Assembly: GCA_030144725.1 (NCBI GenBank)
Contig: JASKMD010000014.1
Coordinates: 1,496,350 to 1,560,349 of the forward strand
DNA: 64,000 bases
Direction of reading: 5' to 3'
DNA from: Haematococcus lacustris
Taxonomy: Eukaryota > Chlorophyta > Chlorophyceae > Chlamydomonadales > Haematococcaceae
Part shown: positions 45,738 through 57,115 of the stretch, one piece after another
Position numbering within the stretch: the first letter of the stretch is position 1
Layout: the number at the start of each line of letters is the position of its first letter
Position numbers and translations under genes: made by a program
Notes under the pieces: model-generated
What the model was told of the DNA's origin: nothing
The model's database searches: none
What the model saw: only the letters and a program-made list of their open reading frames with translations

Positions 45738-48700
45738 ATGTACAAGCAAAACGATAAGGCGCACGATAGCAAGAATCTCAAGCCTGGTAAACATCCGCTG
45801 CAACCCCCGCATTCTGGCCTCGGCTGGTCAAAGCGCGGCTGCGCCGACATTGTAGGTCAGACCAAGGCAAAGGAAGAGACCCCTGCCGAGAAGTGCCACC
45901 GGACGATCGGGGCATCAAGCCAGCGTCCCGCCCAACACGACGCGGAGGTGGCAGCCAGCGAGTCGCGGAGCACCGCCAGCCGAGGCCGCGCAGCCTCACT
46001 ACAGGGCGCAGAAGGCTACGCCGCCTGCGACGCACCTGACGAGTGCGACAGGGACTGCCGCTGTCCGCGAGGGCAGCCTTGCGATGGCAGGTGCAACGAC
46101 AAGTGGTTCGGCGACAGGTTCGTCCGCATAGTGTTTGGCAAGAGGTCAGAAGGGCATGGCGGGAGTGTCCAATGCAACGGCTCAGGGCCCACGACTGCTA
46201 ATGTAATGCAATGTTCAACCGGATGCCAAGCAGGCTGTGTTGCTGCTACCGTTGCTTTCAGAGTTCGCGTTGATTGCAAAGGAGTGGACCTGCCCCAGAC
46301 TGTTCATGAGCTACACAAGCTAGTCAGGCAGCTGCAACAGCAGTTGGAGCAGCGTGATGAGGTATTACTAAATGGCCTACCAAAGGCAAAGAGGGACTGT
46401 GCAGCCAAACTTCAGGCAGCAGAGGAGCGCCGGGTCAAGTCAGACTCTGCCAGGCATACAGCTGAGGAGAAGCTGCAGCGACTCATGCACCAGGTCAAGC
46501 AGGTGCAGGCACAGCAGCAGCTGGCTGTGAAGGAGGCCCAGGCTAAAGAGCAGGAGCAGGCCAAGCGGGTTGCAGCTGCTGAGGTAAGTCAGGTTTCATC
46601 CCAATCTTTGCCTATAAGTGGGGCCTTGCTGCAGTGTGCCTGCAAGCTGTCCACTAGCACACCCAAGCTGCACAAGGCCATAACATGCGCGGCCCTATTT
46701 GTTCTCATCACCAACTCATGAACACTCATCAGACGGCAACCGTGCTGCAGGTCCTTGCAGTCGTTGAAGGTTTATCCTATGCAGCATGAACAAAAGTTCG
46801 CATGCAAACCACACGCACTTCTCATGCACAATTGAGTTGTTGTCACTTGCATTTGACTGGTGTTACTTTACTATACCTGCTACTTTCCAGCCAGTGCCTG
46901 TGCGCTAAGTCTTTCTTTGTGCTGTGCCATGCGCATGACTGTCCTTGTCTTGCCTGGGCCTAATGCAACAGTCAGGGGAGGCCTGCTCTGAGTAGGGTAG
47001 GGTTGCTAAAATCGATGGCAATGCCAGCCAATTCCTGGTGCCAGGCTGCCAAGGCAAGTTGCTTATAAAGTTGATCAGGTAACCAGCTGCTGTCGTGTCA
47101 GTCAGTAAGCCAACATTGCTATGCATCAGCCATGCCTGTCAAGGCCAGCATGTGGGTAGTGAGCCTAGGTATGCCTGACACCTGTGGCTGCTTTGAAGCA
47201 ACAGCAGCTTAGAAGAGCAGCAGGACGTCACCAGCTGCAGTCATGAACACCCTTACCTGTCACCTGCACAGGCCCAGGCAGCTGACCTGCAGCAGGACCT
47301 GGCCAGGCAGCGGGAGGAGATGGAGATGATGGAGGAGCGGCTGTCATCAGCCAATGCGGCAGAGGAGGACATGCTGGCAGACATGCGCGCCATCAAGGTG
47401 CTGCTTGCTGCTGCCCTACTGCCATCATGACATGCAGGCTGTCACTTGCTGCCATTGGCTCTCCCTGATGCCTGCATGTGGTGTGCAGGAGCAACTCGCG
47501 TCTGCCCAGTCCCAGCTGGCCCTGACCGCCACCAACCCAGTATGGCTGGAGCAAGAGCGACAAGAGCAGCAGCAGCAGCGGCTGGTGCAGCATCGGTGTC
47601 TGGAGCAGCAGCGGCAGGAGCAGCAGCGGCAGGAGCAGCAGCAGCAGCTGGAGCAGCAGCGGCAGGAGCAGCAGCAGCAGCTGGAGCAGCAGCGGCAGGA
47701 GCAGCAGCAGCAGCTGGAGCAGCAGCGGCAGGAGCAGCAGCAGCAGCTGGAGCAGCAGCGGCAGGAGCAGCAGAAGCAGCTGGAGCAGCAGCGGCGGGAG
47801 CAGCAGCAGCAGCTGGAGCAGCAGCGGCAGGAGCAGCAGCAGCAGCTGGAGCAGCAGCGGCAGGAGCAGCAGCAGCAGCTGGAGCAGCAGCGGCAGGAGC
47901 AGCAGAAGCAGCTGGAGCAGCAGCAGCAGGAGCAGCAGCGGCAGGAGCAGCAGCAGCAGCTGGAGCAGCAGCGGCAGAAGCAGCAGCAGCAGCTGGAACA
48001 GCAGCGGCAGGAGCAGCAGAAGCAGCTGGGGCAGCAGCGACAGGAGCAGCAGAAGCAGCTGGGGCAGCAGCAACAGGAGCAGCAGAAACAGCTGGAGCAG
48101 CAGCTGAAGGAGCAGCAGCGGTGGCTGGAGCAGCAGCGGCAGTTGGAAAAGCAGCGACAGGAGCAGCATACATTGAGCCGTCTGGCCACCGCTGCCGCCG
48201 CCACCGCCAGTCTCACAACAGATGTGGCAGCAGCAGCAACCGCAGGTGCCGGGCCAGGGGCAGAAGTTGCAGGGACGCAGGCAGGAGCAACAGCAGCAGC
48301 AGCAGCAGCAGCCATGCTGAGGGGTAGCTGCACTGACGTCGACAGCATAGATACTGAGGAGTATGACATTGTGTCAGATCAGCCTGAGAGTGCAGACAAG
48401 AGCACTCCTGGCTCATCCAGCCCCTCCGATAATGAAGATTGGCATTCGCTTAGCAGGTCCAACAGCAGGTCTGACACCGTCTCAACAGCATTGGATGCAA
48501 CCTCAACCAAGGCGGAGGTCAAGCCTGGCCAGCAGCAGCAGCAACCACAACAACAGCAGCAAGACCAGCATCAGCATCAGCAGCAGCAGCAACAGCACCT
48601 GCCTGACGGCATGCTGACAGCTGAGGGTACAGCTGGTCCTGCAGCCACCAGCCCACCTGCTCCAGCAACCGCCACACAGGCAGCTGTGGTGCCCCTTGCA

Positions 48701-51700
48701 GGACTAGCACACATATTCATTGCAGGTAGAGTTGCTGCAGCCACGGCTGTGACCCTGGCCCTTGGCTTAGTTGGGTTCACGGCTGCGAGCCCGCAAGCGA
48801 CTGAGTCAGGCCACAGGCCAGGTAGCCCCCTGACAGGCCATGCAGGCCCCACCCCACCCTTGGCTCCCACCTCTCCACTGCCTGCCAGCATTGGCGGTCT
48901 CTCTGCTCCCCCACCTGAGAATCAGGGCACTCACACAGACTGCCCAGCAGCTAGTCTGCCTGGCCCCTCACCAGCTGATCTCACCAGCTCATCTGCTACC
49001 AGCCTGCCAGGTCCCCCAGCTGGGTTCATGAGCTCAGCTGCTGCCAGCCATCCAGCCACCTCTGTGGCCGCAACCATGGCTGCTGCAGCTGACCCCATGG
49101 CCGAGCTGCCTGGGTCTGTAGCACCCCTGCTGACCCTGACCCTAACCAAGCTGACGCAGGCTGTGCAGCAGCTGGCTGTGACCCTGGCATCACAGCAGTG
49201 CCGCCAGCATCCCCTGGTGAAGCGGTTGCTGCAGGCCGCAAAGCAGGTGGCTGGAGATGCACTGCCTCCGCTGAGCTGGGAGGACGAGCAGACATGCAGC
49301 GACGCATTGCTTGACCAGATCTTGACTCTGGCCCTCCAGGCCATGCAGCTACAGGCTCAGGAAGACCTGGCTCATAATGGCAGTCTTGCCCTAACCCAGC
49401 AGCAGACTGCCCCCTCCCTGCATGCTGAGGGAGTGCAGGAGCGCACTCAGGTCATGTTGAAGCACTTGCAGCAGCAGCTTGGCCTGGAGAGCGACCCTGA
49501 TGCTTGCAGCTATGTCATGCCTCAGCTGTTGGCCGTGGCTGCTGCCATGACCCGGGTCAACCTGCTTGTGTCCGGCCTTCAGGGCAGCTGTCCTGGTCTG
49601 CAGCTGGTGAGCAGCCTTGAGGACTGGGCGCCTGAGGGGCAGCGGGCGTGTGAGGCGCCTGTGCGTCAGCTGCTGGGCAAGGTGCAGAGCAGGTGAGGGG
49701 GAGGGCAGGGCAGGAGGGGCCTGGGTGCTGCAGCCCACCCCGCTGCCCCTGGTGGCTGCCAGGTGGTGAGCTGTGCTGCTGCTGCCCCTGCCCTGCCTGC
49801 CCCTTGCAGCCGGCCCCTGTTCCTGGTGCGCCCCGGCCTGGTCTGCCCTGCTGCTGGAGGAGGGCGCCAGGTGCTGGTCAGGCAGCAGCGGGTGGAGCTG
49901 GTGCCGGACCCAGCATGGCTGGAGCAGCAGCAGCGCCTGGAGCAGCAGCTGCAACAGGAGCAGCAGCGGCAGGAGCAGCAGCGGCAGGAGCAGCAGCGGC
50001 AGGAGCTGCAGCGGCAGGAGCTGCAGCGGCAGCGGCTGGAGCAGCAGCGGTTGGAGGAGCAGCGGCACCGCTCTTTCCTTCCGCCACCACCCAACGCTAC
50101 CCAGCCCCTGGCCCAGCCCACCCAACCAGAGCAACAGGGCAGCTTACCAGCTGTAGGGCCCAGCAGGCTGGCAGGGGCTGCGACTGCAGAGGTGGTACCT
50201 TCCTCTCCCCTACCGCGGAGAAAGTCCCTGCTCACTCCTGGTGTGGGATGTGGAAGGCTTACCCACCCCTCCGCACTGTCACTTGGACATGGCCCGGCCC
50301 AGCTCAGCCAGGGCACACAGCCAGCTGACAGCCAATGTGCGGCAACAGCAGCAGCAGCAGGAGTAGGGAGGGAGTTGGGGGCAGTAGGATCAGCAGCAGC
50401 TAGCACAAACGAGACAGATGTTGTGGTAGGGCCAATGGCAGCAGCATGGGCGGCACAGCCAGCAGCAACTTGCATAAGAGCCCCTGCTGCTCCTGATCTG
50501 GGTGAGGAGGTGGCAGGGCAGAAGTCAGGCCTAGGAGCCTCCCACCCCTTCCACAGGGCCCCGGGCATGAAGGCTGCGGTCAGCCCCTGCCTGACCAGTA
50601 GCCAGGCAGCCATGGCTGCAGCATCAGGCAGTGCAGCAGCACAGGGCCCTGAGCCAGCTGCTGGGGCACAGGGGTCAGAGGGCACCCAGGCCACCACCCA
50701 AGCTGCATCAGGCCCTGAAAACTGGGCTGCAACAGCATCAGCAGGCGGCAGCATGCTCTCGAGTGTCCCCGTCACAAGTTGCTCCCAGCCTGCCTGCCCA
50801 TACCCTGAGGGCTGCAACCGCGGCGTGCAGGGCGTGTGGTGCAGCTGCGCAGTCTGCCGGGCCATGACTCCTCAGCTGCTCCCCAGTTGCTCATACCCCC
50901 CTAAGCACCCCCCTGGCACTCTCTCTGCTGCTGCTGCCTACCTTGCTGCTGCCCCCTGCCTGGTACCTCCGACCTTCAGTTCTGCTACCTTGGTAGGCTT
51001 CACCAGCGCTCACCACCAGGCAACCCCACCTCATTGCCCAGCCCCGCATGGCCAAGGCCAAGACCAGCTGCATGACACCCACTACAGCTCTGCCTTGTAC
51101 TCCACAGCCAGCATCACAGCCTGGGCAGTGGAGGTGGAAGGGGCCAGGGGCCAGGCAGGCAGCCCTGGTGGCAGTGGCGGTGACACCTCCCTGCTGACCT
51201 CCGGCTCACATGGTGCTGAGGAGGGTGGCAGGGAGGGTGGTGCTGGCGGGGCACAGCTGCTGGACTGCGAGAGCCTGCTGGAGGATGGTGGGCAGGGTCC
51301 AGATGTGTGGGGTGTCACGCAGCAGAGGCAGCAGGTGGAGGGGCTGCAGGTGGAGGAGCAAGGGCAGGCCATGGAGGGGGTGCAGCAGGGTAAGGGGTGG
51401 TGGTCCGAGGGAGGGGAGGAGGATGGGGAGGGGCAGGAGGAGGGGACAGCTGTGCAGGCAGCAGGTCAATCCTTGGGGCAGGGCACGACCATGGCACCTG
51501 ACCATGTGTGTAGGGAGGAGGGGAGGGAGCAACCTGGTGTGTGCTGGGCAGGTGGAGGGAGTGTGGGCTGCGCTGCCAAGCTAAATGGTGCTGGGTGGGC
51601 TGAGAGGCGCCTGTGCTACCAGCCTCCACCCTCTGCACAGCCACAGGGCAGCAGCAGGCCCCGTGACAGCAACAACCTTGCAGACCTTCTGGATCTAGAT

Positions 51701-52147
51701 GGGGTGGAGGAGGACATGGAAGCGGCTGAGGATGTGGAGGAGGACATGCAAGATGGGCGTGAGTGGTGGGGAGGTGAGGAGCAGGGGTGGGGCTCCAGCC
51801 AGGCGGCCGAGGGGCCAGAAGGGTGCGGCCCCTGTAGTGCTGGCGGAAGGCTGCAACCTGCAAGCGGCTGTGGGGGCAGAGGTGGAGCAGCAGGCAGTGT
51901 GCTGAGCAGGCTGGGAGTGGCAGTGGGGCTAGCTGATGAGACCAGGGCGCTGCTGTCTGGGCCTGGCAGTGTGTGTGGTGCCAGCCAGGCTGTGGGTCAG
52001 GGGTGCAGCAGCGGGGCCATGGAGGTGGACATAGTGTCTGGTATAGGCCATGGGGCTACTCCTGCTGCCAGCACCCTGGCTGCTACATCTCCCTGCTCCC
52101 CTGTCGACATACCAAGCAGGCCCGGCACCTCCCTGGACTTGTTGTAA
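45738..52147 (+). CDS. CCL6: longest CCL family protein (1814 aa)
   Basis: Function not recognised. Exons 45738-45786, 45856-46583, 47272-47397, 47489-49692 and 49810-52147 give 5445 nt, all in phase. The ancestral start codon (ATG in CCL2/3) reads CTA here, so translation likely begins at a Met nine codons on (MYKQNDKAHDSKNLKPG). Exon 2 has the full cysteine cluster and a coil. Exon 4 starts EQLASAQSQLALTATN and jumps straight to PVWLEQERQEQ, as if a first module had been deleted. It then has about 14 eleven-residue EQQRQEQQQQL repeats, Ala and Gln runs, and a helical domain ending VSSLEDWAPEGQ (one Ala fewer). Exon 5 starts RPLFLVRPGLVCPAAGGG and carries a roughly 700-residue low-complexity tail with Cys pairs (CNRGVQGVWCSCAVC) and an acidic RPRDSNNLADLLDLDG region. 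Confidence 0.75.
47625..48170 (+). repeat. 33-bp coding minisatellite in CCL6
   Basis: Tandem units of 33 bases translate as EQQRQEQQQQL, with variants such as K for Q. There are about 14 units. The 11-residue spacing of the single Leu is the hendecad spacing seen in some coiled coils. Confidence 0.9.
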
Positions 52148-53538
52148 AGCTGCTGGCTGGGCCATGCTGCACGCATCCCTGTACATTCCATGGTTGGCTG
52201 AAGTAGTTCACACTGGCTGGGTGAGGGGAGGGAGGGTGTGAGGTGGGCTGTTTCATGGTGTGAGGTGCCTGCATGCATGCGTGGTAATATAAGTGCGATG
52301 CAGTGTCCCTGTTGGCAGAAGCCATCTCATCACCTTCTAGTTGACCAGGTGTTGCTTGTTGAGCAGTTGTTGCCCATCACCTGGATGCCTCAACCCTGAT
52401 ACGTTGCCTATACCCTGAACCCTAGTTGCCTATACCCTGACCACATGAACCCTGTGCGCCAGGCTACGCTGATTGCACTGTGCTTGCTTGGTCCACAAGC
52501 TTGACAAGCTTGACATGCTCGGTCCAACGGTGACAAGCTGTGGTGGAGTGTGTAGAACTGAGGGTGGAGTTCACTTGAACCTCGTGTTGCAGTGTTGCAT
52601 GTTGACTGCAGCTGCACTACTGCATGTGCCCTCCTGTGAATGCTGCTGTTGTGGCTTGCGGCTGTGGCTGTGAGATATCAGGTGTGACAGTGTTTAAGGT
52701 CCGGGTCATCTCAGCTCCTCCGGCTCAGCCGAGCTCAACTCAGCTCCGCCAGCTCTGTGAGCCGTCAGCTGGGTGACAGCCAGGCCAGCAGGCCGGTAGG
52801 CTGGGTTTGGCAACACGTCAGATCGTAAGTCGTGGTTGACGGGCAGTGGCAGTCAACAGTGGTTGTGTTCCACCTCAGGCGGGTTACCTTGACATGCCAG
52901 CTTTGGAGGCCCGGAACGTAGGTCAATATACGATCCACAGCAGATCAGGTGCAGGACTGACTGGTGCGTTGAGCTTGGAGCCAGGTGGTGTGGTGAAGCC
53001 TGACGCGGCTGAGCCAGTGCAGCACTTGATGTGTTGCCAGGTGTGTGGTGTGTTGGTGTCAGCTTGGCAGCAGCGGGTCAGCTTGGCAATCCACGAAGCA
53101 CGCAAAGTAGACCCCTTAGCATGTTGGGTGCAGGACTGACTGGTGAACACACAGGCCCCAGGCACCCAGGCAGCCGCTAGCAGGTGGACAGCCTGAACCC
53201 AGCACCTCCTGGCCGACTAGCCCGTAGGCACCCAGGGCCAGAGCTGTGAAGCCCACCACCCCAGCAGCGCAGCCAGGCAGGTGGCTAGACCATCCATGGG
53301 TGCACAGGGGAGAGGTAGTAAATAGGAGACGCCATTGGAGCACTCTGGTGTACGCCCGTGAATGTGGGTTCGTGTAAGACCTGTGGCTGGCTGGCTCCAA
53401 TCATGCTGGCATTGGCACACCTGGCCGGAGGCAGGGTCGGGTTCGGCCTGCGAAGATTTCCCGTGAAAGCAAATCCGTGAATCCAGCAGGAGAGGGGTCC
53501 ACCCAGAGCACAGTCAGCGCGCAACCAATGCTGGAGTG
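52148..53538. other. Spacer, paralogous to 58696-59994
   Basis: No gene supported. Both this stretch and 58696-59994 begin with the same GCTGCTGGCTGGGCCATG sequence and end next to the first exon of CCL7 or CCL8. Short repeats of GCCTATACCCTGA lie near 52407-52440. Confidence 0.6.
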
Positions 53539-56500
53539 ATGTTTGCAGGGCGCGCTCGCTTGCAGGGTTTGCCCCCCTACCGCACAACCCTTGTTACCGA
53601 TGCAGCCCGCACTGACCCTGCAGCGCGTCGCTGCAACGTGACAGCTGCAGCAAGGCGGCACAGGTCTAGAAATTCATCCAAGGTTCATAAAAGAGAAAGA
53701 ACGCGGGGCGGCGCCAAGAGGAAGGCGAGCGATGCGGCCCACGACCTTACAAGGGAGCATTCGCAGTCAAGCTCAAGCGACAACGACTCGCCTGCACCCC
53801 CGCGCATTGCTCCGTGAGGCATAGCAGACTTTCACCTGTACCACCGTGCTCTCTGTGTAGTCTGTATAATAATGTCAGTCTGTGTACTCGATGCATACTG
53901 GCATCAACGCAGCCTGGCTAAAGGAGGGGTAGCTGTAAGCTGCTGCTGCTGCTGCCTTAGCCGCTTCCACTCCCTGCACCTCTGTAGGCCTGTAGGAGTG
54001 GGTGCACTGTGTACTGCCTTCAGCCTTGCATGCCTCTGCCGGGACTTCTGCCCTCCCCCGCAGGCAGGCAGCCACTGAGTCCCATGATGCTGCAGTGACA
54101 CCCATTGCTCAGCACTCGCAAGATCAGACCCAGCAGCTGCAGCACAGCCAGCAGCAGTGGGTACAGAAGATATCCTCTGGCTTTCACGAGTTTGAGGCTG
54201 CAGCACGCCAGTGGTACCAAGACATGACAGACCGCTTTGTGCGTGTTGACATGGCCCGCCAAGAAGCGCAAACTGCACTGCAGCAAGCATGGCAGAGGAT
54301 CCGGCAGCTGGAGGCAGAGCTGGAGCAGAAGGAGGAGGACGTGGAGGAGACTATGGCAGCACTCCAGCAGGCTGAGGGGGAGTGGCAGTCCTCAGAGCAG
54401 CGGGTGCACCGCCTAAGTACAGCTCAGCAGGTGGCTAGACAGCAGCTGGGTGATGCTCAGCAGCAGATCAAGCAGCTGCAGGGCGAGCAGCGAAGGCAGC
54501 AGAAACAAGTGGCTAAGGAGAGGCACGAGTTGCTAAGGAAGGTAAAGGCTGCCAAGGCGAGTGGCTGCGGGTGGCAATGAGGCTGTCGTGCAGGCCATGG
54601 CATGCTGCTCCAGCCACTTATGTCTACATGCTGTATGCCATATGTTATCGTACATGGGGCATGGCTAAGCACTCCTGGCTGTGATGCCTCAGTGGCTGGC
54701 AGCTGGGTGAATCCAGGCAGTGGGTCAATCGACTGCAGGTGAAGTTCAAGAGGCAGCAGCAGAAGGCAACTAAGGAGAAGGAGGAGCTGAGCAGGGAGGT
54801 GGACACTGCACAGGCAAGTGGCTGCTACATGCTGTGAGTTGGTAAGCTGCTTTTGTCAATGTCAATGGTCACTCCATTCATCACACCCCCAAAGTGATCC
54901 GCATGTGATCCGCATGTGATCCGCATGGACAGGCAGGTGAATGGCAGGCCAGGGGTGTTGCAGCGCCCCAATGGTTGACCAGCTCGTTACAGACCGTGCC
55001 TGGCCCACACTGACATGTGTCAGCCATACTGTAGAGGCCATTATGTGGGTAGTGAGGGTAGTGTCTGCCTTAAAGTGACAGCAGCTGGTACAAGCAGCAG
55101 GACGACACCAGCTGCATGTCATGAACACCCTTGCCTGGCACCTGAACAGGCCCAGGCTGCCCAAATACGCCCATGCCATAGCAATTCTTACACTAAGGAG
55201 TGACAGATACAAGCCAATATTCCAAAAGTGGAAGATTTATGAAGAATACAAGCAAACCATTAAGGATAAGGGGTGAAACTTAAAAAAGCGGACTCTAGGT
55301 GTAAGGTCATGTAGGCCGTTATGTGCACTGCATTACCTTGCATGCATGTGAAGGAGCATTCAAGGCAGCTGGTGGCGAAGGTGAATGCTTTGCAAGCAGA
55401 GAAGCTTCGTCATGTGGAGGACATGGAGGTGCTGGAGGAGCGTCTGGCTGCCCTCAGTGCTCAGAAGGAGGCAGCGGCAGCAGACCTCAGGCTGTGCAAG
55501 GTGAAGCAACAGATAGGGGCAGATTAGGAACAGATTTCCAAATGCCAAGCAATGGATGGTTGATAGGAAGCTGAGGAGGGTGGAGGCTGCCAAGGCAAGT
55601 GGTTGATAGAGGTGATCAGGCAACCAGCTGCTGTCGTGTCCATCAGGGCTGCTGCTGGTGTCAGCTACGACATCATGTCACATTAATGGCTGCATGCTTG
55701 GAGCACTGTGTGCGAGTCATGCCTGTCTACATAGTGCAGGGAAAGCAATGCATGACGAAGACCTCCTGCCTGTCACCTGCGCAGGCCCAGGCAGCTGACC
55801 TGCAGCTGGACCTGGCCAGGGAGCGTGAGGAGATGGAGATGATGGAGGAGCGGCTGTCATCAGCCAATGCGGCAGAGGAGGACATGCTGGCAGACATGCG
55901 CGCCATCAAGGTGCTGCTTGCCGCTGCCTGACTGCCATCATGGCATGCAGGCTGTCACTTGCTGCCAGTGGCTCTCCCTGATGCCTGCATGTGGTGTGCA
56001 GGAGCAGCTTGCGTCTGCCCAGTCCAAGCTGGCCCTGAACATCACCATCACCAGTGCAGGACATGATGATGGCACAGGAAGGGGTCAGGCCCAGCCCCAA
56101 CCCCCAGCTGTGGGTGTCAGTGACAGCAGCAAAGTCCCTGAAGGATTGGGCTGTGTGGAGCAGCGGGAGTGCCTGGACCAGCTGAGCGTGGCAATGGAGC
56201 AGCTGGTTGCTGTGTTGACACAGGGCAGCAACATGGAACACCCCATTGTGCAGCAGCTGCTGCAGGCAGCTAAGGAGGAGGCTGGGGTTAGTGCAGCAGG
56301 GGCAGAGGTTGGGTACGATCTGGGCATCAGCAGCTGGGACAGCAATGCCGCCAGTGCTGCCCTGCACAGCCACGTGCTGACCCTGACCCTGAGGACTGTG
56401 CAGCAGCTGCCCTGGCCGACCCCCTCACCCTTTGACACCTGCCTTGCCAGCTGCCCGGAGTCTGGGCGCACTGACCTGCAGGCAGCCATGCAGCAGCTGC

Positions 56501-57115
56501 AGCAGGCCAAGAGCAGCACCCTGTTCCTGGTGGCGCAGCAGCAGGCGCCGTCACACACTGCCACGAGGGAAGCTGTGCTGCAGCTGGCGAGCATGCAGGC
56601 TGACGTCCAGCAGCGCCTAGAGCAGCAGCTGGGGCTGGACATGGACGCTGCTGCCAAGAGCTTCCTTGGGCACCAGATGCAAGCTGTGGCTGCTGCTGCC
56701 ACCCGCACCCAGCTGCTGGTGTCCGGCCTTCAGGGCAGCTGTCCTGGTCTGCAGCTGGTGAGCAGCCTTGAGGACTGGGCGGCGCCTGAGGGGCAGCGGG
56801 CGTGTGAGGCGCCTGTGCGTCAGCTGCTGGGCAAGGTGCAGAGCAGGTGAGGGGGAGGGGAGGGCAGGAGGGGCCCTGGGCGCTGCAGCCCACCCCGCTG
56901 CCCCTGGTGGCTGTCAGGTGGTGAGCTGTGCTGCTGCTGCCCCTGCCCTGCCTGCCCCTTGCAGCCGGCCCCTGTTCCTGGTGCGCCCCGGCCTGGTCTG
57001 CCCTGCTGCTGGAGGAGGGCGCCAGGTGCTGGTCAGGCAGCAGCTGGTGGAGCTGGTGCCCGACCCAGCATGGCTGGAGCAGCAGCAACAGCAGGCAGCT
57101 CAGGAGGAAAGCTAG
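53539..57115 (+). CDS. CCL7: CCL family protein with alternative first exon (703 aa)
   Basis: Function not recognised. Exons 53539-53813, 54064-54556, 54739-54813, 55354-55500, 55785-55910, 56002-56846 and 56965-57115 give 2112 nt, in phase. Exon 1 encodes MFAGRARLQGLPPYRTT and a basic, Ser-rich stretch without the PCDGxC motif; a paralogous exon begins CCL8. Exons 2-5 are coiled coil (LRHVEDMEVLEERLA and EMEMMEERLSSANAAEED match CCL1/2/5/6). Exon 6 has the same 845-nt length as CCL1 exon 4 and ends in VSSLEDWAAPEGQ. The last exon has the RPLFLVRPGLVCPAAGGG core and stops soon after (QQQQQAAQEES), so this is the shortest C-terminus. Two introns appear to use GC donors (AAG|GCGAGT and CAG|GCAAGT); for the first, an in-frame GT site 15 bases earlier is an alternative. 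Confidence 0.72.

Noticed and set aside
47393..48369. Long opposite-strand frames rich in Leu, Ala or Cys over the CCL6 repeats
   Set aside because: They are shadows of the CAG-rich minisatellite; the plus-strand frame continues on both sides into conserved CCL exons.
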